From: CAWBRT01 sp963832365
GTDB lineage: Bacteria > Acidobacteriota > Terriglobia > Terriglobales > Acidobacteriaceae
NCBI GenBank assembly: GCA_963832365.1
Contig: CAWHUL010000004.1
Span: forward strand, 310,001 to 374,000
DNA: 64,000 bases
Direction of reading: 5' to 3'
How positions within the stretch are numbered: the stretch's first letter is position 1; each line of letters begins with the position of its first letter. Positions 32,769 through 41,911 of the stretch are shown here, one piece after another. The notes below the pieces were generated by a model. It saw only the letters and a program-made list of their open reading frames with translations, did no database searches and had not been told where the DNA came from. A program made the translations under genes and the position numbers.

Positions 32769-34037
32769 CTAATTTGCGTCGGGATACACCTGTTCTGGAA
32801 GCGCATGATCGCGGCGCAATGTGGCTGATTCCAGATTTGGCAGGAAATAGGCTAGAACGCCGATTGCGGGCATGAATGCACACGTTCGATAGACGAAATC
32901 AATGCTCGTCTTATCGGCGAGCTTCCCCAGCATGGCGGCAGCCACTCCCGCCACACCAAAGGCGAAGCCAAAAAACAACCCTGAGACCGTTCCAACCTTC
33001 CCTGGAATCAACTCCTGCGCATAGACCAGAATCGCCGAAAATGCCGAGGACAGGATCAAGCCGATCAAGACGGTAAGGATGCCCGTCCAGTATAGATTCG
33101 CGTAAGGCAGCAGCAGGGTGAACGGGAGCACTCCGATGATAGAACCCCAGATGACGTATTTGCGGCCGAAGCGGTCACCGACCGGGCCGCCAATCATGAT
33201 CCCGGCGCCAGTCGAGGCAAGGAAGATGAACAGATGGATCTGCGCATTTTGTACGGGCAGGTGGAACTTGCTGATCAGGTAGAACGTGTAATAACTGGTG
33301 ATGCTCGACATATAGACGTACTTGGAAAAGATCAACGCGAGCAGAATAGCGAGTGAAAACGCAACCTTCTTGGGAGGCAATGGCGAGCGAGCAGTCGCCG
33401 TAGCAGTTTGAACCTTCTTTCGGGAAGATACAGTCCGCCTGTACCAGCGTCCGACGATGAAGAGCAGAACCATGGCCAGCAGCGCGTCCAGCGAAAACCA
33501 CGCAATGCTATGCTGACCGCGCCCTATTACGATGAAGGCGGCAAGGAGCGGCCCAAGTGAGAATCCGAAATTCCCGCCCACCTGGAAAATAGATTGCGCC
33601 AGCCCATGTTGCCCCCCGGAGGCCAACCTTGCCACGCGCGAAGCTTCAGGATGAAAGACCGCCGATCCTACGCCAACCGCGGTCGCTGAAATCATTATGG
33701 TATGAAAGCTGTCGGCCCGGGAAAACCAGATCAAGCCGCCAAGAGTAACGGCCATTCCAACCATAAGCGAATATGGCCTGGGCCGGCGGTCGGCGTACAG
33801 GCCCACAAGCGGCTGCAAAAGAGAAGATGCAATCTGATACGTCAGGGTGATGAGCCCGATCTGCGAAAAAGTAAGGCTATAGTTTCTCTTGAAAAGAGGA
33901 TAAAGGGCGGGCACCAGCCCCCCGATAATGTCGTTCAACAGATGGCACAGGCCGATTGTGAACAGGATCGCAAATACAGGGGCTTCTGCCGCATTGTTTG
34001 GCAGCCGATTATCGTCAAGATGGTTTGGCGTAGACAT
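32769..34037 (-). CDS. MFS transporter, fosmidomycin-resistance (Fsr) type
   Basis: From the ATG at 34037 (behind GGGGAATT) the protein is 422 aa with 12 helices. The family signature HPEASRVARLASGGQHGLAQ followed by SIFQVGGN is typical of Fsr-type drug exporters, as is LCHLLNDIIGGLVPALYPLFK at the start. Known members export fosmidomycin or related compounds. The last 11 codons overlap a short repeat (TACACCTGTTCTGGAA) that also occurs between genes, so the C-terminus may have been replaced by repeat-derived sequence. Confidence 0.85.
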   Translation of the reverse strand: MSTPNHLDDNRLPNNAAEAPVFAILFTIGLCHLLNDIIGGLVPALYPLFKRNYSLTFSQIGLITLTYQIASSLLQPLVGLYADRRPRPYSLMVGMAVTLGGLIWFSRADSFHTIMISATAVGVGSAVFHPEASRVARLASGGQHGLAQSIFQVGGNFGFSLGPLLAAFIVIGRGQHSIAWFSLDALLAMVLLFIVGRWYRRTVSSRKKVQTATATARSPLPPKKVAFSLAILLALIFSKYVYMSSITSYYTFYLISKFHLPVQNAQIHLFIFLASTGAGIMIGGPVGDRFGRKYVIWGSIIGVLPFTLLLPYANLYWTGILTVLIGLILSSAFSAILVYAQELIPGKVGTVSGLFFGFAFGVAGVAAAMLGKLADKTSIDFVYRTCAFMPAIGVLAYFLPNLESATLRRDHALPEQVYPDAN

Positions 34038-34271
34038 TGTCAAAATTCCCCGGCAGCCCGCGCGCACAGCGAAAACTGCCTTCGTTGTAGCGTGCGTTCA
34101 ACAATCTCTACGCGTGAGGGCCGTCACTCCGCACAAGTGCAAAAAAAGATAATACCAGCTACGAGTCCCACTCGCGAAGCAATGCCGGCTGGCGATAAAG
34201 CTGCTCGCTCGATCAGGAGGACATTCCGTAAAGCAGGAACATGACAGCCTGCATGATAAATTGAAAGTGCC

Positions 34272-34958
34272 TTGACTCCTCAGTTGGAAACCATTTTGCG
34301 CGAGACCTACCGCGAACTTCGCCCTCGGGCTGAAATGCCCGCCTTCGAGCTTCGCTTTTATCCGTTCGCGAACATCAATAACACCATCCGGTTGCGCGAG
34401 GGAACGCTCAAATTGCGCATCTCCGATATGCTGGAGGGAGCGCCGGAATCGGTTCTGCGAGCTATCGTCCACATTCTGATGGCCAAGGTATACCGCAAGC
34501 CCATCGATACGGGTCACGCCACGCGCTACCGGCGCTACGTTTCGAGTTACGACCTGCAGCAGAAGGCACACCTCATGCGGCAGATTCGCGGACGCAAACG
34601 CTTCGCGCCGCCGCAGGGACGCACCTACGATCTGGACGCCGTCTTCGAAGACCTCAACCTGCGCTTTTTTCATGGCCTGTTGGCACGTCCGCGGATGTCG
34701 TGGAGCAGCGCCCGCGCCCGCAACAGCCTCGGCCATTACGATCCAGCCCACAACGCCATAGTGGTCAGCCGCATCTTCGATCACCCGCGCGTGCCGCGTT
34801 ATGCAATCGAATACCTGGTCTATCACGAAATGCTTCATCTCAAGCATCCCGTCAAACTGCGTGGTAGCCGTCGTTGCGTTCATGGTCCAGAGTTTCATGC
34901 CGAAGAGAAACTGTTTCCCCAGTTGGAACAGGCGAAGCGATTCTTGAAGACTATCTAA
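34272..34958 (+). CDS. SprT-like zinc metalloprotease domain protein
   Basis: The 228-aa protein has a C-terminal SprT-like domain with the zinc site YHEMLHLKHP (HExxH) and a third ligand in HGPEFHAEEK. The N-terminal half (RFYPFANINNTIRLREGTLKLRISDML) is conserved in similar acidobacterial proteins but unassigned. SprT-like proteins act on DNA-protein complexes in eukaryotes (SPRTN); bacterial roles are unclear. The start is a TTG at 34272 and is uncertain. Confidence 0.78.
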   Translation: MTPQLETILRETYRELRPRAEMPAFELRFYPFANINNTIRLREGTLKLRISDMLEGAPESVLRAIVHILMAKVYRKPIDTGHATRYRRYVSSYDLQQKAHLMRQIRGRKRFAPPQGRTYDLDAVFEDLNLRFFHGLLARPRMSWSSARARNSLGHYDPAHNAIVVSRIFDHPRVPRYAIEYLVYHEMLHLKHPVKLRGSRRCVHGPEFHAEEKLFPQLEQAKRFLKTI

Positions 34959-34977
34959 ATAGCAGCGCGAGAGCGGC

Positions 34978-36039
34978 TCAGGCCGCCGGCCTGTTGCCGT
35001 CTTTCTCGCCTTTTGCCGCGATGTCCGCCTCGACGGGTGCGGCTGGACGTTGCTCCAATCCGCTGTATGGGAAAATCCCCGGAAGGGCCTCGGCCCCGGC
35101 TTTCACCGTGAACAATGGCACACGGGCAGTTGCCAACCTATTCTTGTAGGGATACTCGCCGGTCATGAAATCGCATTCCAACCCCTCCGCCAGCGAACGC
35201 GCCGCTACCTCAAACAGCAGAAGCTGCCCCGGAGAAAAGTCAGACCATCGCGAGTCGTAGTAGATGGTGTAGCAGTGGCGCACGGCATCGTCGCGGAAGG
35301 CGACCAGCGCCGCAATCAGTTCGCTGTTTGTCTCGTAGGTGTACACATCGCAGCGCGACCCTTCTTCGGCTGCGATCCTCACCATGAATTCCTGTCGCCC
35401 GCGATCCTGAAATAGATTCTCCGACGGTGTTGCCTGCTTGCCTTTGGTTTCGAAGATATATCGCACGAGTTCCTGTTCGTTGCCCGCATGGTGTCTGAAT
35501 GTGACCGCCTGTTTCGCGATGCGCCTGGTGTGCCGTCCGAGGCGGGAATGCATCGTCAGGAACCTGTCCCGGCAGGAAATCGGCGAAGTCTCGCTCGCGG
35601 TAATCATCGCGCTTAAATCACGGCTGCGCACGCAGGGAGCGTGCGCGAAGGGCTGCGGCCGTGCTCCCAGCCAGAGCCTGTGGCTCTGTTCGCCGCGCAA
35701 AGCGGTTAATTCGAAAGGGCGGTTCAGATCGCAGAGTCGCCGCCATGCCTGCGACAACACTGCTTCATCACCGGCGTGCAGGACATTGCGGTAGTCGAAC
35801 AGTCTTTCGCCCATCAGGCTCGTCGAGCCATCGCGGCGAATGGAGGCGGGAACGAGCGCAGCACCAGAATCGGATTCGCAGCAGATGACGTACGGCTGCT
35901 CCCGGCGGGCGAAGCAGGAGGCGGCCAATTCATTCCAACCAAAACTTTGGAAGATTGTCGCGTCGCGGGCAAGTTGCTCCCACAGGCCGCGCACACTTTG
36001 GAGCTCCGCCGCATTCTGAATGATTCTCGTTCGGATCAC
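34978..36039 (-). CDS. GNAT-fold (BioF2/CelD-like) acetyltransferase
   Basis: The 353-aa protein matches the Acetyltransf_6/BioF2-like pattern: an N-terminal half with LWEQLARDATIFQSFGWNEL and a C-terminal GNAT half with AALVAFRDDAVRHCYTIYYD, FSPGQLLLFEVAARSLAEG and CDFMTGEYPYK. Family members act in exopolysaccharide or cell-wall modification (CelD, FemAB-like). Substrate is not deducible. It has no membrane segment. uvrA lies 138 bp downstream on the same strand. Confidence 0.78.
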   Translation of the reverse strand: MIRTRIIQNAAELQSVRGLWEQLARDATIFQSFGWNELAASCFARREQPYVICCESDSGAALVPASIRRDGSTSLMGERLFDYRNVLHAGDEAVLSQAWRRLCDLNRPFELTALRGEQSHRLWLGARPQPFAHAPCVRSRDLSAMITASETSPISCRDRFLTMHSRLGRHTRRIAKQAVTFRHHAGNEQELVRYIFETKGKQATPSENLFQDRGRQEFMVRIAAEEGSRCDVYTYETNSELIAALVAFRDDAVRHCYTIYYDSRWSDFSPGQLLLFEVAARSLAEGLECDFMTGEYPYKNRLATARVPLFTVKAGAEALPGIFPYSGLEQRPAAPVEADIAAKGEKDGNRPAA

Positions 36040-36177
36040 ACGTTCACCGACTGACTGGCTGGCTCTCGTTCGCTGTTTCTTAGAAGCAAAAGCTGAGGTG
36101 CGGGTTCACCGGCGGAGATGCGGAACTTCCATAATTCGGCTGGCGTGACTTCTTCGCTGCCTGCTGTCTGAGTGTCG

Positions 36178-39081
36178 CTATGAAACGCTCAATTCGTGGG
36201 CGGGGAGCACACGCGCCAGCCACTGTCCGGTGTAGGATTTCGGATTCTGCACGATCTTTTCCGGAGGGCCCTCGGCTACCACTTGGCCGCCCCGGTCGCC
36301 GCCCTCCGGTCCAAGGTCGATCACCCAATCGGCAACCTTGATCACGTCGAGATTGTGCTCGATGACCAGGATGGAGCCGCCAGCATCAATCAGGCGGCGG
36401 AAGGCGAGCAGCAGTTTGCTGATGTCATCGAAATGCAGGCCGGTGGTCGGCTCGTCAAAAATGTAGAGCACGTGCGGAAGCCTGCGGCGGGCTTCGTCGG
36501 GAGGTTTGGGGCGGTTCAGGCTATGCGGCTGAAGGTGAGCCGCAAGCTTCATGCGTTGGGCCTCGCCGCCGCTCAGCGTAGTGGCGCTCTGGCCGAGGCG
36601 CAGATAGCCCAGTCCAACTTCATCCAATACCTTAAGTTTATCAACTATCTTATGCACTCCGGAGAAGAAATGCAGCGCCTCCTTCACCGTCATATTGAGC
36701 ACGTCGTGGATGTTGCGGCCATGATAGTGAACCGCGAGGATCTCCGGCTTATAGCGCGTGCCTTTGCACTCCTCGCAGAGCAGTTCGACGTCGGCCAGAA
36801 ATTGCATTTCGACCGTGACCGTGCCGTCTCCCTGGCAGGTTTCGCAGCGTCCACCTGGGATGTTGAAGGAAAAATATCCGGCGGCGTAACCATGCTTCTT
36901 GGCTTCGGCCAGCGAGGCAAAAAGTTCTCGGATGGCGTCGAAGGCCTTGATGTAGGTCACCGGATTGGAGCGCGGGGTGCGCCCGATCGGCGACTGGTCG
37001 ACCAGCACCACGTCGTCGAGCAACTCGCCGCCTTGCAGCCGGGTGTAAGACCCTTCGGAGGCTCCGCCCGCGGATTGACGCTTCTGCTCGGCGATACCGT
37101 TGTAGATGACGTCGTGAACCAGTGTGGATTTTCCCGAACCGGAGACGCCCGTGATCGCGACGATCATGCCGAGAGGGATGCTGAGGTCGAACCCTTTCAG
37201 ATTGTGGCCAAGTGCGCCGAAAATCTTGAGTTGGAATCGTCCGGGTTGCCGTCGGGTTTGCGGCACCTGTATTTCAAGATCGCCGTTCAGGAATCGCCCC
37301 GTGAGAGAAGCATGGTTGAGACGGATCTCCTCGTAGGTTCCCTCGGCCACAAGGTTTCCGCCGTGCTCGCCCGCGCCGGGGCCAAGGTCAAGAATACGGT
37401 CGGCGCTGCGCATCACTTCCCGGTCGTGCTCGACCACTACGATCGTGTTGCCGAGGTCGCGCAGATTTTTCAAGATGTTGATCAAGCGAGAAGTATCACG
37501 GCTGTGCAGACCGATGGAAGGCTCGTCGAGCACGTAGAGCGTCCCAACCAGGCGCGATCCCAGCGATGACGCGAGTTGAATGCGCTGCGCTTCGCCACCA
37601 GAGAGCGTCGATGCCAAACGGTCAAGCGTAAGGTATTCGAGTCCGACTTCGTGGAGGAATCGCAAGCGGTCGCGGATCTCTTCCAGCAGCTTGCCGGCAA
37701 TTTCGTTCTCCATGTCCGCGAGCGTGAGCCCCCAGAAGAACAGCGCCGATTGTTCCACCGTCATGGCACAGACCTGGCAGATGTCTTTGTCCGCAATCTT
37801 CACCAGCCGCGCGTCAACTCGCAAGCGCGCGCCACCGCAGCTACCGCATACGGAATAGCCGCGATACCGGCTGAGAAAGACGCGCACGTGCAGCTTGTAT
37901 TTCTTGCGCTCCAAATGGGCGAAGAACCCGCGCACGCCAAACCATTTGCCGTCGCCTTCGATGATTGCCCGCCGCTGCTCGGGGTCGAGATCGCTCCAGG
38001 GAATATCCAGCGGGATTCGCGCTTGGCGGGCATAACGCTTCATCTCGGCCGCCAGCGGCTTGTACTTGGGCTTGGTCCAGGGTTCGATGGCGCCTTCGGT
38101 GAGCGTCTTCGATGTGTCGGGGACAACCAGATCCATATCGAAGTCGATCGTGTTGCCGAACCCCTGGCAGCGAGGACAGGCACCGAACGGGTTGTTGAAA
38201 GAAAACAGCCGCGGCTCGGGCTCCTCATACTTAAGATTGCAGGCTTTGCACTCGAAGCGATGCGAAAAGCGCAAGCGCCGTGGTTCGCTCCCATCGCGCG
38301 GCGCGGTTTCAAAGATCACTTCTCCGGCTTCGCGGTAGGCACTCTCCACCGCATCCACGACGCGAGCGCGAATGTCGGGCCCGAGCGCAATGCGGTCGAG
38401 CAACAGGAAGACCGGAGCATCGAAGTTCACGTCCAACAGCGACTCGGGGGCGGAGAACTCGAAAATCCGTCCGTTCTGATACAAACGGTTAAAGCCGCGC
38501 TTGCGAAGTTCAAACAGACGCTCGCGGAGCAGGTCGTCGACCGCCGGGGTCGCAGGTTTCTTGGCGCGGCCGCGCGGCTTCTTCTCCGGCTCCGGCGGAG
38601 CCAGCGCGGGTTGCAGCGGAAACAGGACATTGAGCCGCGTGCCTTCTTCTAGCGCGAGTACGCCGGCGGCAACTTCGTCGACCGTGTCTTTCTTAACCTG
38701 CTGGCCGCACTGCGAGCAATAGGTGCGTCCGATGCGGGCGAAAAGCAGACGCAAATAGTCGTAAATCTCGGTTGCCGTTGCCACCGTGGAACGCGGGTTA
38801 CGGGTCTGGTTCTTCTGACGGATGGCTACCGCGGGCGCAATGCCGTCGATGAGATCGGCGTCGGGCTTTTCGATGCGTTCTAAGAACTGCCGCGCATAAG
38901 CCGAGAGCGATTCCACGTAGCGGCGCTGCCCTTCGGCGTAAATCGTGTCAAAGGCAAGCGAAGACTTGCCGGAGCCCGAGACTCCGGTCACCACGGTCAA
39001 GCTGTTGTGAGGGATCTCAAAGTCAATGTTCTTGAGATTGTGAACGCGAGCCCCGCGCACCGTGATGGATTCGTTGGACAT
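36178..39081 (-). CDS. uvrA: UvrABC excinuclease subunit A
   Basis: The 967-aa DNA damage sensor of nucleotide excision repair has two ABC ATPase modules. Walker A motifs are TGVSGSGKSSLAF near residue 33 and TGVSGSGKSTLVH in the second half; both have LSGGEAQR signatures. Zinc fingers CKACNLKY...CPRCQGFG and CETCQGDG...CEECKGTR are complete. An Arg/Lys-rich insert (KKPRGRAKKP) lies near residue 170. I use the ATG at 39081 (MSNESITVRGARVHNLKNI), as UvrA usually begins close to that motif; a start at 39141 is possible. Confidence 0.96.
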   Translation of the reverse strand: MSNESITVRGARVHNLKNIDFEIPHNSLTVVTGVSGSGKSSLAFDTIYAEGQRRYVESLSAYARQFLERIEKPDADLIDGIAPAVAIRQKNQTRNPRSTVATATEIYDYLRLLFARIGRTYCSQCGQQVKKDTVDEVAAGVLALEEGTRLNVLFPLQPALAPPEPEKKPRGRAKKPATPAVDDLLRERLFELRKRGFNRLYQNGRIFEFSAPESLLDVNFDAPVFLLLDRIALGPDIRARVVDAVESAYREAGEVIFETAPRDGSEPRRLRFSHRFECKACNLKYEEPEPRLFSFNNPFGACPRCQGFGNTIDFDMDLVVPDTSKTLTEGAIEPWTKPKYKPLAAEMKRYARQARIPLDIPWSDLDPEQRRAIIEGDGKWFGVRGFFAHLERKKYKLHVRVFLSRYRGYSVCGSCGGARLRVDARLVKIADKDICQVCAMTVEQSALFFWGLTLADMENEIAGKLLEEIRDRLRFLHEVGLEYLTLDRLASTLSGGEAQRIQLASSLGSRLVGTLYVLDEPSIGLHSRDTSRLINILKNLRDLGNTIVVVEHDREVMRSADRILDLGPGAGEHGGNLVAEGTYEEIRLNHASLTGRFLNGDLEIQVPQTRRQPGRFQLKIFGALGHNLKGFDLSIPLGMIVAITGVSGSGKSTLVHDVIYNGIAEQKRQSAGGASEGSYTRLQGGELLDDVVLVDQSPIGRTPRSNPVTYIKAFDAIRELFASLAEAKKHGYAAGYFSFNIPGGRCETCQGDGTVTVEMQFLADVELLCEECKGTRYKPEILAVHYHGRNIHDVLNMTVKEALHFFSGVHKIVDKLKVLDEVGLGYLRLGQSATTLSGGEAQRMKLAAHLQPHSLNRPKPPDEARRRLPHVLYIFDEPTTGLHFDDISKLLLAFRRLIDAGGSILVIEHNLDVIKVADWVIDLGPEGGDRGGQVVAEGPPEKIVQNPKSYTGQWLARVLPAHELSVS

Positions 39082-39231
39082 ACTTAAACAAACGATCCGA
39101 GTTCCCGTCAGGGAAGCCAATCCCCAAAGAACGCCTGCCATGCGTCCACGGACGCGGTCAGCCGAGGAACCGGAATATTACATTATAAATTGTGGAGAGG
39201 GTTCCCATGAAGGCCATGCCGACAGCAGCCG

Positions 39232-39993
39232 CTACTTGAGAAACCAGAGCAGGGCGAGCAGGTAGAGCCAGAGCAGCCCCATGAAGTGCCAATACCAGGC
39301 GGCGACGTCGATGACGATCCTGCGACCTTCGAGCGAGCGTCGTTGCCGGCGGTGGAAGCCCGCGTAGAGAAGCACAAAAACGCCTGCCACCAGATGCACG
39401 GCGTGCGCGCCGGTCAGCAGGAAGGCAAAACTGCTTGCGGGACCACTACTCAGGAAGTTGCCCTCCGTGTGCATCATAGTCCAAGCCAACCACTGCCCGG
39501 CGAGAAATAACGCTCCCAGCGCGGCGGTCAGGCGTACCCACGCGATCGAATGCTCCGGAGTGGCTTTGATACCCGGCAAACTCGTGGCCGGAACCAGAAT
39601 CATCTCGACGGTGGCGGCGCGGCGCGCAACTTCAATGGTGATGCAGCTCAGCAGCAGGAACCCCGTATTGATCAGCAGCAACTTTGACGGCAGGTGTATC
39701 GGGACCCAGTCGGAAATGAATTTTCCAGCGATTGGGTCGAACTTGCCGGCGGTTCTGCGCGCGAGAAAAAGCGTCGTGAAGGCCAGGAACAGCATGGAGA
39801 TCGACGCTACGGCCAAGCTGAGCCCTAGGCGATAGCGCCGCAAACGCTCGTTGGGATTCGGGATGTGATCGCCGTCTCCGCGGCCGCCGCCGCCGCCTCC
39901 GCCAAAAGGCTCTGGTGGAAACGGGGTCCGTCCATTGCCTCCTATGGATGGCCTGGGAGTTTTGGTTCGGTAGAGCTGAGACGCCATTGCCAT
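39232..39993 (-). CDS. Heme-copper oxidase subunit III-like protein
   Basis: The 253-aa integral membrane protein has a Gly-rich, charged N-terminal tail (residues 20-45) then five helices. Conserved features of cytochrome c/quinol oxidase subunit III are present: LINTGFLLLSCITIEVA, LTGAHAVHLVAGVFVLLYA and WYWHFMGLLWLYLLALLWF. No subunit I, II or assembly gene is adjacent, so its partner oxidase must be encoded elsewhere. Confidence 0.82.
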   Translation of the reverse strand: MAMASQLYRTKTPRPSIGGNGRTPFPPEPFGGGGGGGRGDGDHIPNPNERLRRYRLGLSLAVASISMLFLAFTTLFLARRTAGKFDPIAGKFISDWVPIHLPSKLLLINTGFLLLSCITIEVARRAATVEMILVPATSLPGIKATPEHSIAWVRLTAALGALFLAGQWLAWTMMHTEGNFLSSGPASSFAFLLTGAHAVHLVAGVFVLLYAGFHRRQRRSLEGRRIVIDVAAWYWHFMGLLWLYLLALLWFLK

Positions 39994-40131
39994 AAGATGC
40001 GCGTTCGCCCGAAGAGGTTCAGAGATTGCCGGATCGGACCTAAGCGGTAGAATCGTATGCTCGCCGAAGGGGTTTTCCGGTGATCTGCACGGTCTTCGGA
40101 GTACCGGCCTGATGCCAGCAGTTCGGCCCTG

Positions 40132-40671
40132 ATGTTGTATTCTGGTTTTGAAATGGCCACCAACAAGAAGACCACGAAGGAGCAGGTCCCAGCCGTTCCG
40201 GCCGGCAAGAATCGGGAGCAGGAGAGAAGCACTCGAAACTATTGCTTCGGTTGCGGTCGTGACAATCCGCAGGGCCTAGGCTTGAAGTTTGCTTTCGACG
40301 AGGAGCGCAAATCCTTTGTCTGCCGCTTTAGGCTCTCGCGACGCCACACTGGTCCTCCGGGGCACGCTCACGGCGGCATCATCGCGACAATTCTCGACGA
40401 GGCAATGGGCAAGGCAAACCGCATCACGCCGGTGACAGCGGTCACCCAAACGATGACGGTCGAGTATCTAAAATTGGTGCCCCTGGGCAAGCCACTGATC
40501 GCCGAAGGACGGCAGCGCAGCATTAGCGGACGCGTTCACGTCAACGTGGCCGAATTGCGCAACCTGGAAGGCGAGGTTCTGGCCCGAGGCGAGGGCACAT
40601 TCATTGCGATCGATCCGCAAAAGATGTTCAACAGCCAACTAAAGCGGGGCGATAGCTGGGGTGGGCGGTGA
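40132..40671 (+). CDS. PaaI-type hotdog-fold thioesterase
   Basis: The 179-aa protein has an N-terminal charged tail, a CFGCGRDNPQGLGLKF segment, and the hotdog signature GHAHGGIIATILDEAMGKA (general base Glu/Asp region) near residue 82. It is predicted to hydrolyse acyl-CoA thioesters in the cytosol. The ATG at 40153 (MATNKK) is an alternative start. It converges with the 3-hydroxyacyl-CoA dehydrogenase gene, which fits acyl-CoA metabolism. Confidence 0.82.
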   Translation: MLYSGFEMATNKKTTKEQVPAVPAGKNREQERSTRNYCFGCGRDNPQGLGLKFAFDEERKSFVCRFRLSRRHTGPPGHAHGGIIATILDEAMGKANRITPVTAVTQTMTVEYLKLVPLGKPLIAEGRQRSISGRVHVNVAELRNLEGEVLARGEGTFIAIDPQKMFNSQLKRGDSWGGR

Positions 40672-40725
40672 ACGCCGGAAGCTGCGAGCCGCACCTTTTT
40701 GCTGGCGGGCGGCACGCGCGCCTCG

Positions 40726-41670
40726 TCAATCGCGCTTGCCTGCCTCGCGAATTGCCAACAGGCCGAGAAGCGCCTGGTTGCGCTCTTCTTCGAGCTCCTC
40801 GATCGAACGACCTTCGACTTCTTCCAGTACTCCGGCGATCAGCTTTGCCTTGATTTGCGGCGTCAGTTCGGGAGTGCCAAGGTCTCCCCACCAGGTTGCA
40901 AACGGGCCTGCCAGGTGATCCAGAAAATGTTGCAGACCACCCTTCCCGCCGCCCAGGTGGAACAGGAGATTTGGCCCCATAATGCCCCAGCGAAGTCCTG
41001 GCCCCCAGCACACAGCAGCGTCCACATCAGAGACGCTTAGCACACCTTCCGCAACCAGATGGATAGCCTCACGCCAAAGCGCCGCCTGAAGCCGGTTCGC
41101 GGCATGCCCTGGAACTTCTTTCCGAATGTGGATCGGATGCTTTCCCAAGCCCGCATAAAATTTCAAAGTTCGCTCGATGTTTTCCGGCGAAGCTTTTGTC
41201 CCGCCGACCACTTCGACCAGCGGAATCAGGTGTGGCGGGTTGAACGGATGACCGACTAAGCAGCGCTCCGGATGCTTGCAGTGGGACTCGATGGCGCTGA
41301 TCTTGAGTCCTGACGAACTGGAGGCAATCACCACACTGGGCGGCAGAGCGGCATCCATACGGGCAAACAGTTTGATTTTGAGGTCTATGCGTTCGGGGGC
41401 ACTTTCCTGGACGAACTGCGCCCCGGCGAGTGCTTTTTCGAGATCGGTGGAAAAGCACAAACGATCACGCGACGCCCCGGGAGAGAGTCCCAGGCTTTCC
41501 AGCGCCGGCCACGCGCGGTCGACAAAGGATCGCAGCGCGGATTCGGCGCCTGGAGCCGGATCGGTCGCGGACACCTCAAGCCCGCGGCTCAAATAAAATG
41601 CCGCCCAACTGGCCCCAACAACGCCGGTACCCACAACTGCCACCCGGCGAATTTCGTTCTGTCTTTCCAT
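40726..41670 (-). CDS. 3-hydroxyacyl-CoA dehydrogenase family protein
   Basis: The 314-aa NAD-dependent enzyme starts at ATG 41670, downstream of AAGGAG. VAVVGTGVVGASWAAFYLSRG is the N-terminal Rossmann loop; IASSSSGLKIS and HPFNPPHLIPLVEVV are the active-site block with the catalytic His. The short C-terminal domain and overall length fit the lambda-crystallin/L-carnitine or L-gulonate dehydrogenase subgroup as well as true beta-oxidation enzymes, so the substrate is uncertain. Confidence 0.82.
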   Translation of the reverse strand: MERQNEIRRVAVVGTGVVGASWAAFYLSRGLEVSATDPAPGAESALRSFVDRAWPALESLGLSPGASRDRLCFSTDLEKALAGAQFVQESAPERIDLKIKLFARMDAALPPSVVIASSSSGLKISAIESHCKHPERCLVGHPFNPPHLIPLVEVVGGTKASPENIERTLKFYAGLGKHPIHIRKEVPGHAANRLQAALWREAIHLVAEGVLSVSDVDAAVCWGPGLRWGIMGPNLLFHLGGGKGGLQHFLDHLAGPFATWWGDLGTPELTPQIKAKLIAGVLEEVEGRSIEELEEERNQALLGLLAIREAGKRD

Positions 41671-41911
41671 GGCCGCGTTCGCTCCTTGCATTTTCTTATC
41701 TTGTCTGAAATGGGGCGCTAGTTTATCGCAAATGGCGGCAATTGTGGAGAGGATTTGTGGACTCGCAACCGCGTCCCGGTTCGCGCTACTTTCGCGCTAC
41801 AATAGAGTATTCCAGCCGAGGCCACGTTCCGCGCGCCTTGCCGTCAGGCAGAGCTGCCGCCAGCGGGGTGGTCAATGCAAGGAGATACTGACAACTGGGG
41901 AGACAAGCTTT

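Noticed and set aside
34098..34898. Minus-strand frame of 266 aa
   Set aside because: Shadow of the SprT-like gene, whose zinc site is intact.
36196..38652. Two long plus-strand frames (457 and 358 aa)
   Set aside because: Both are antisense to uvrA.
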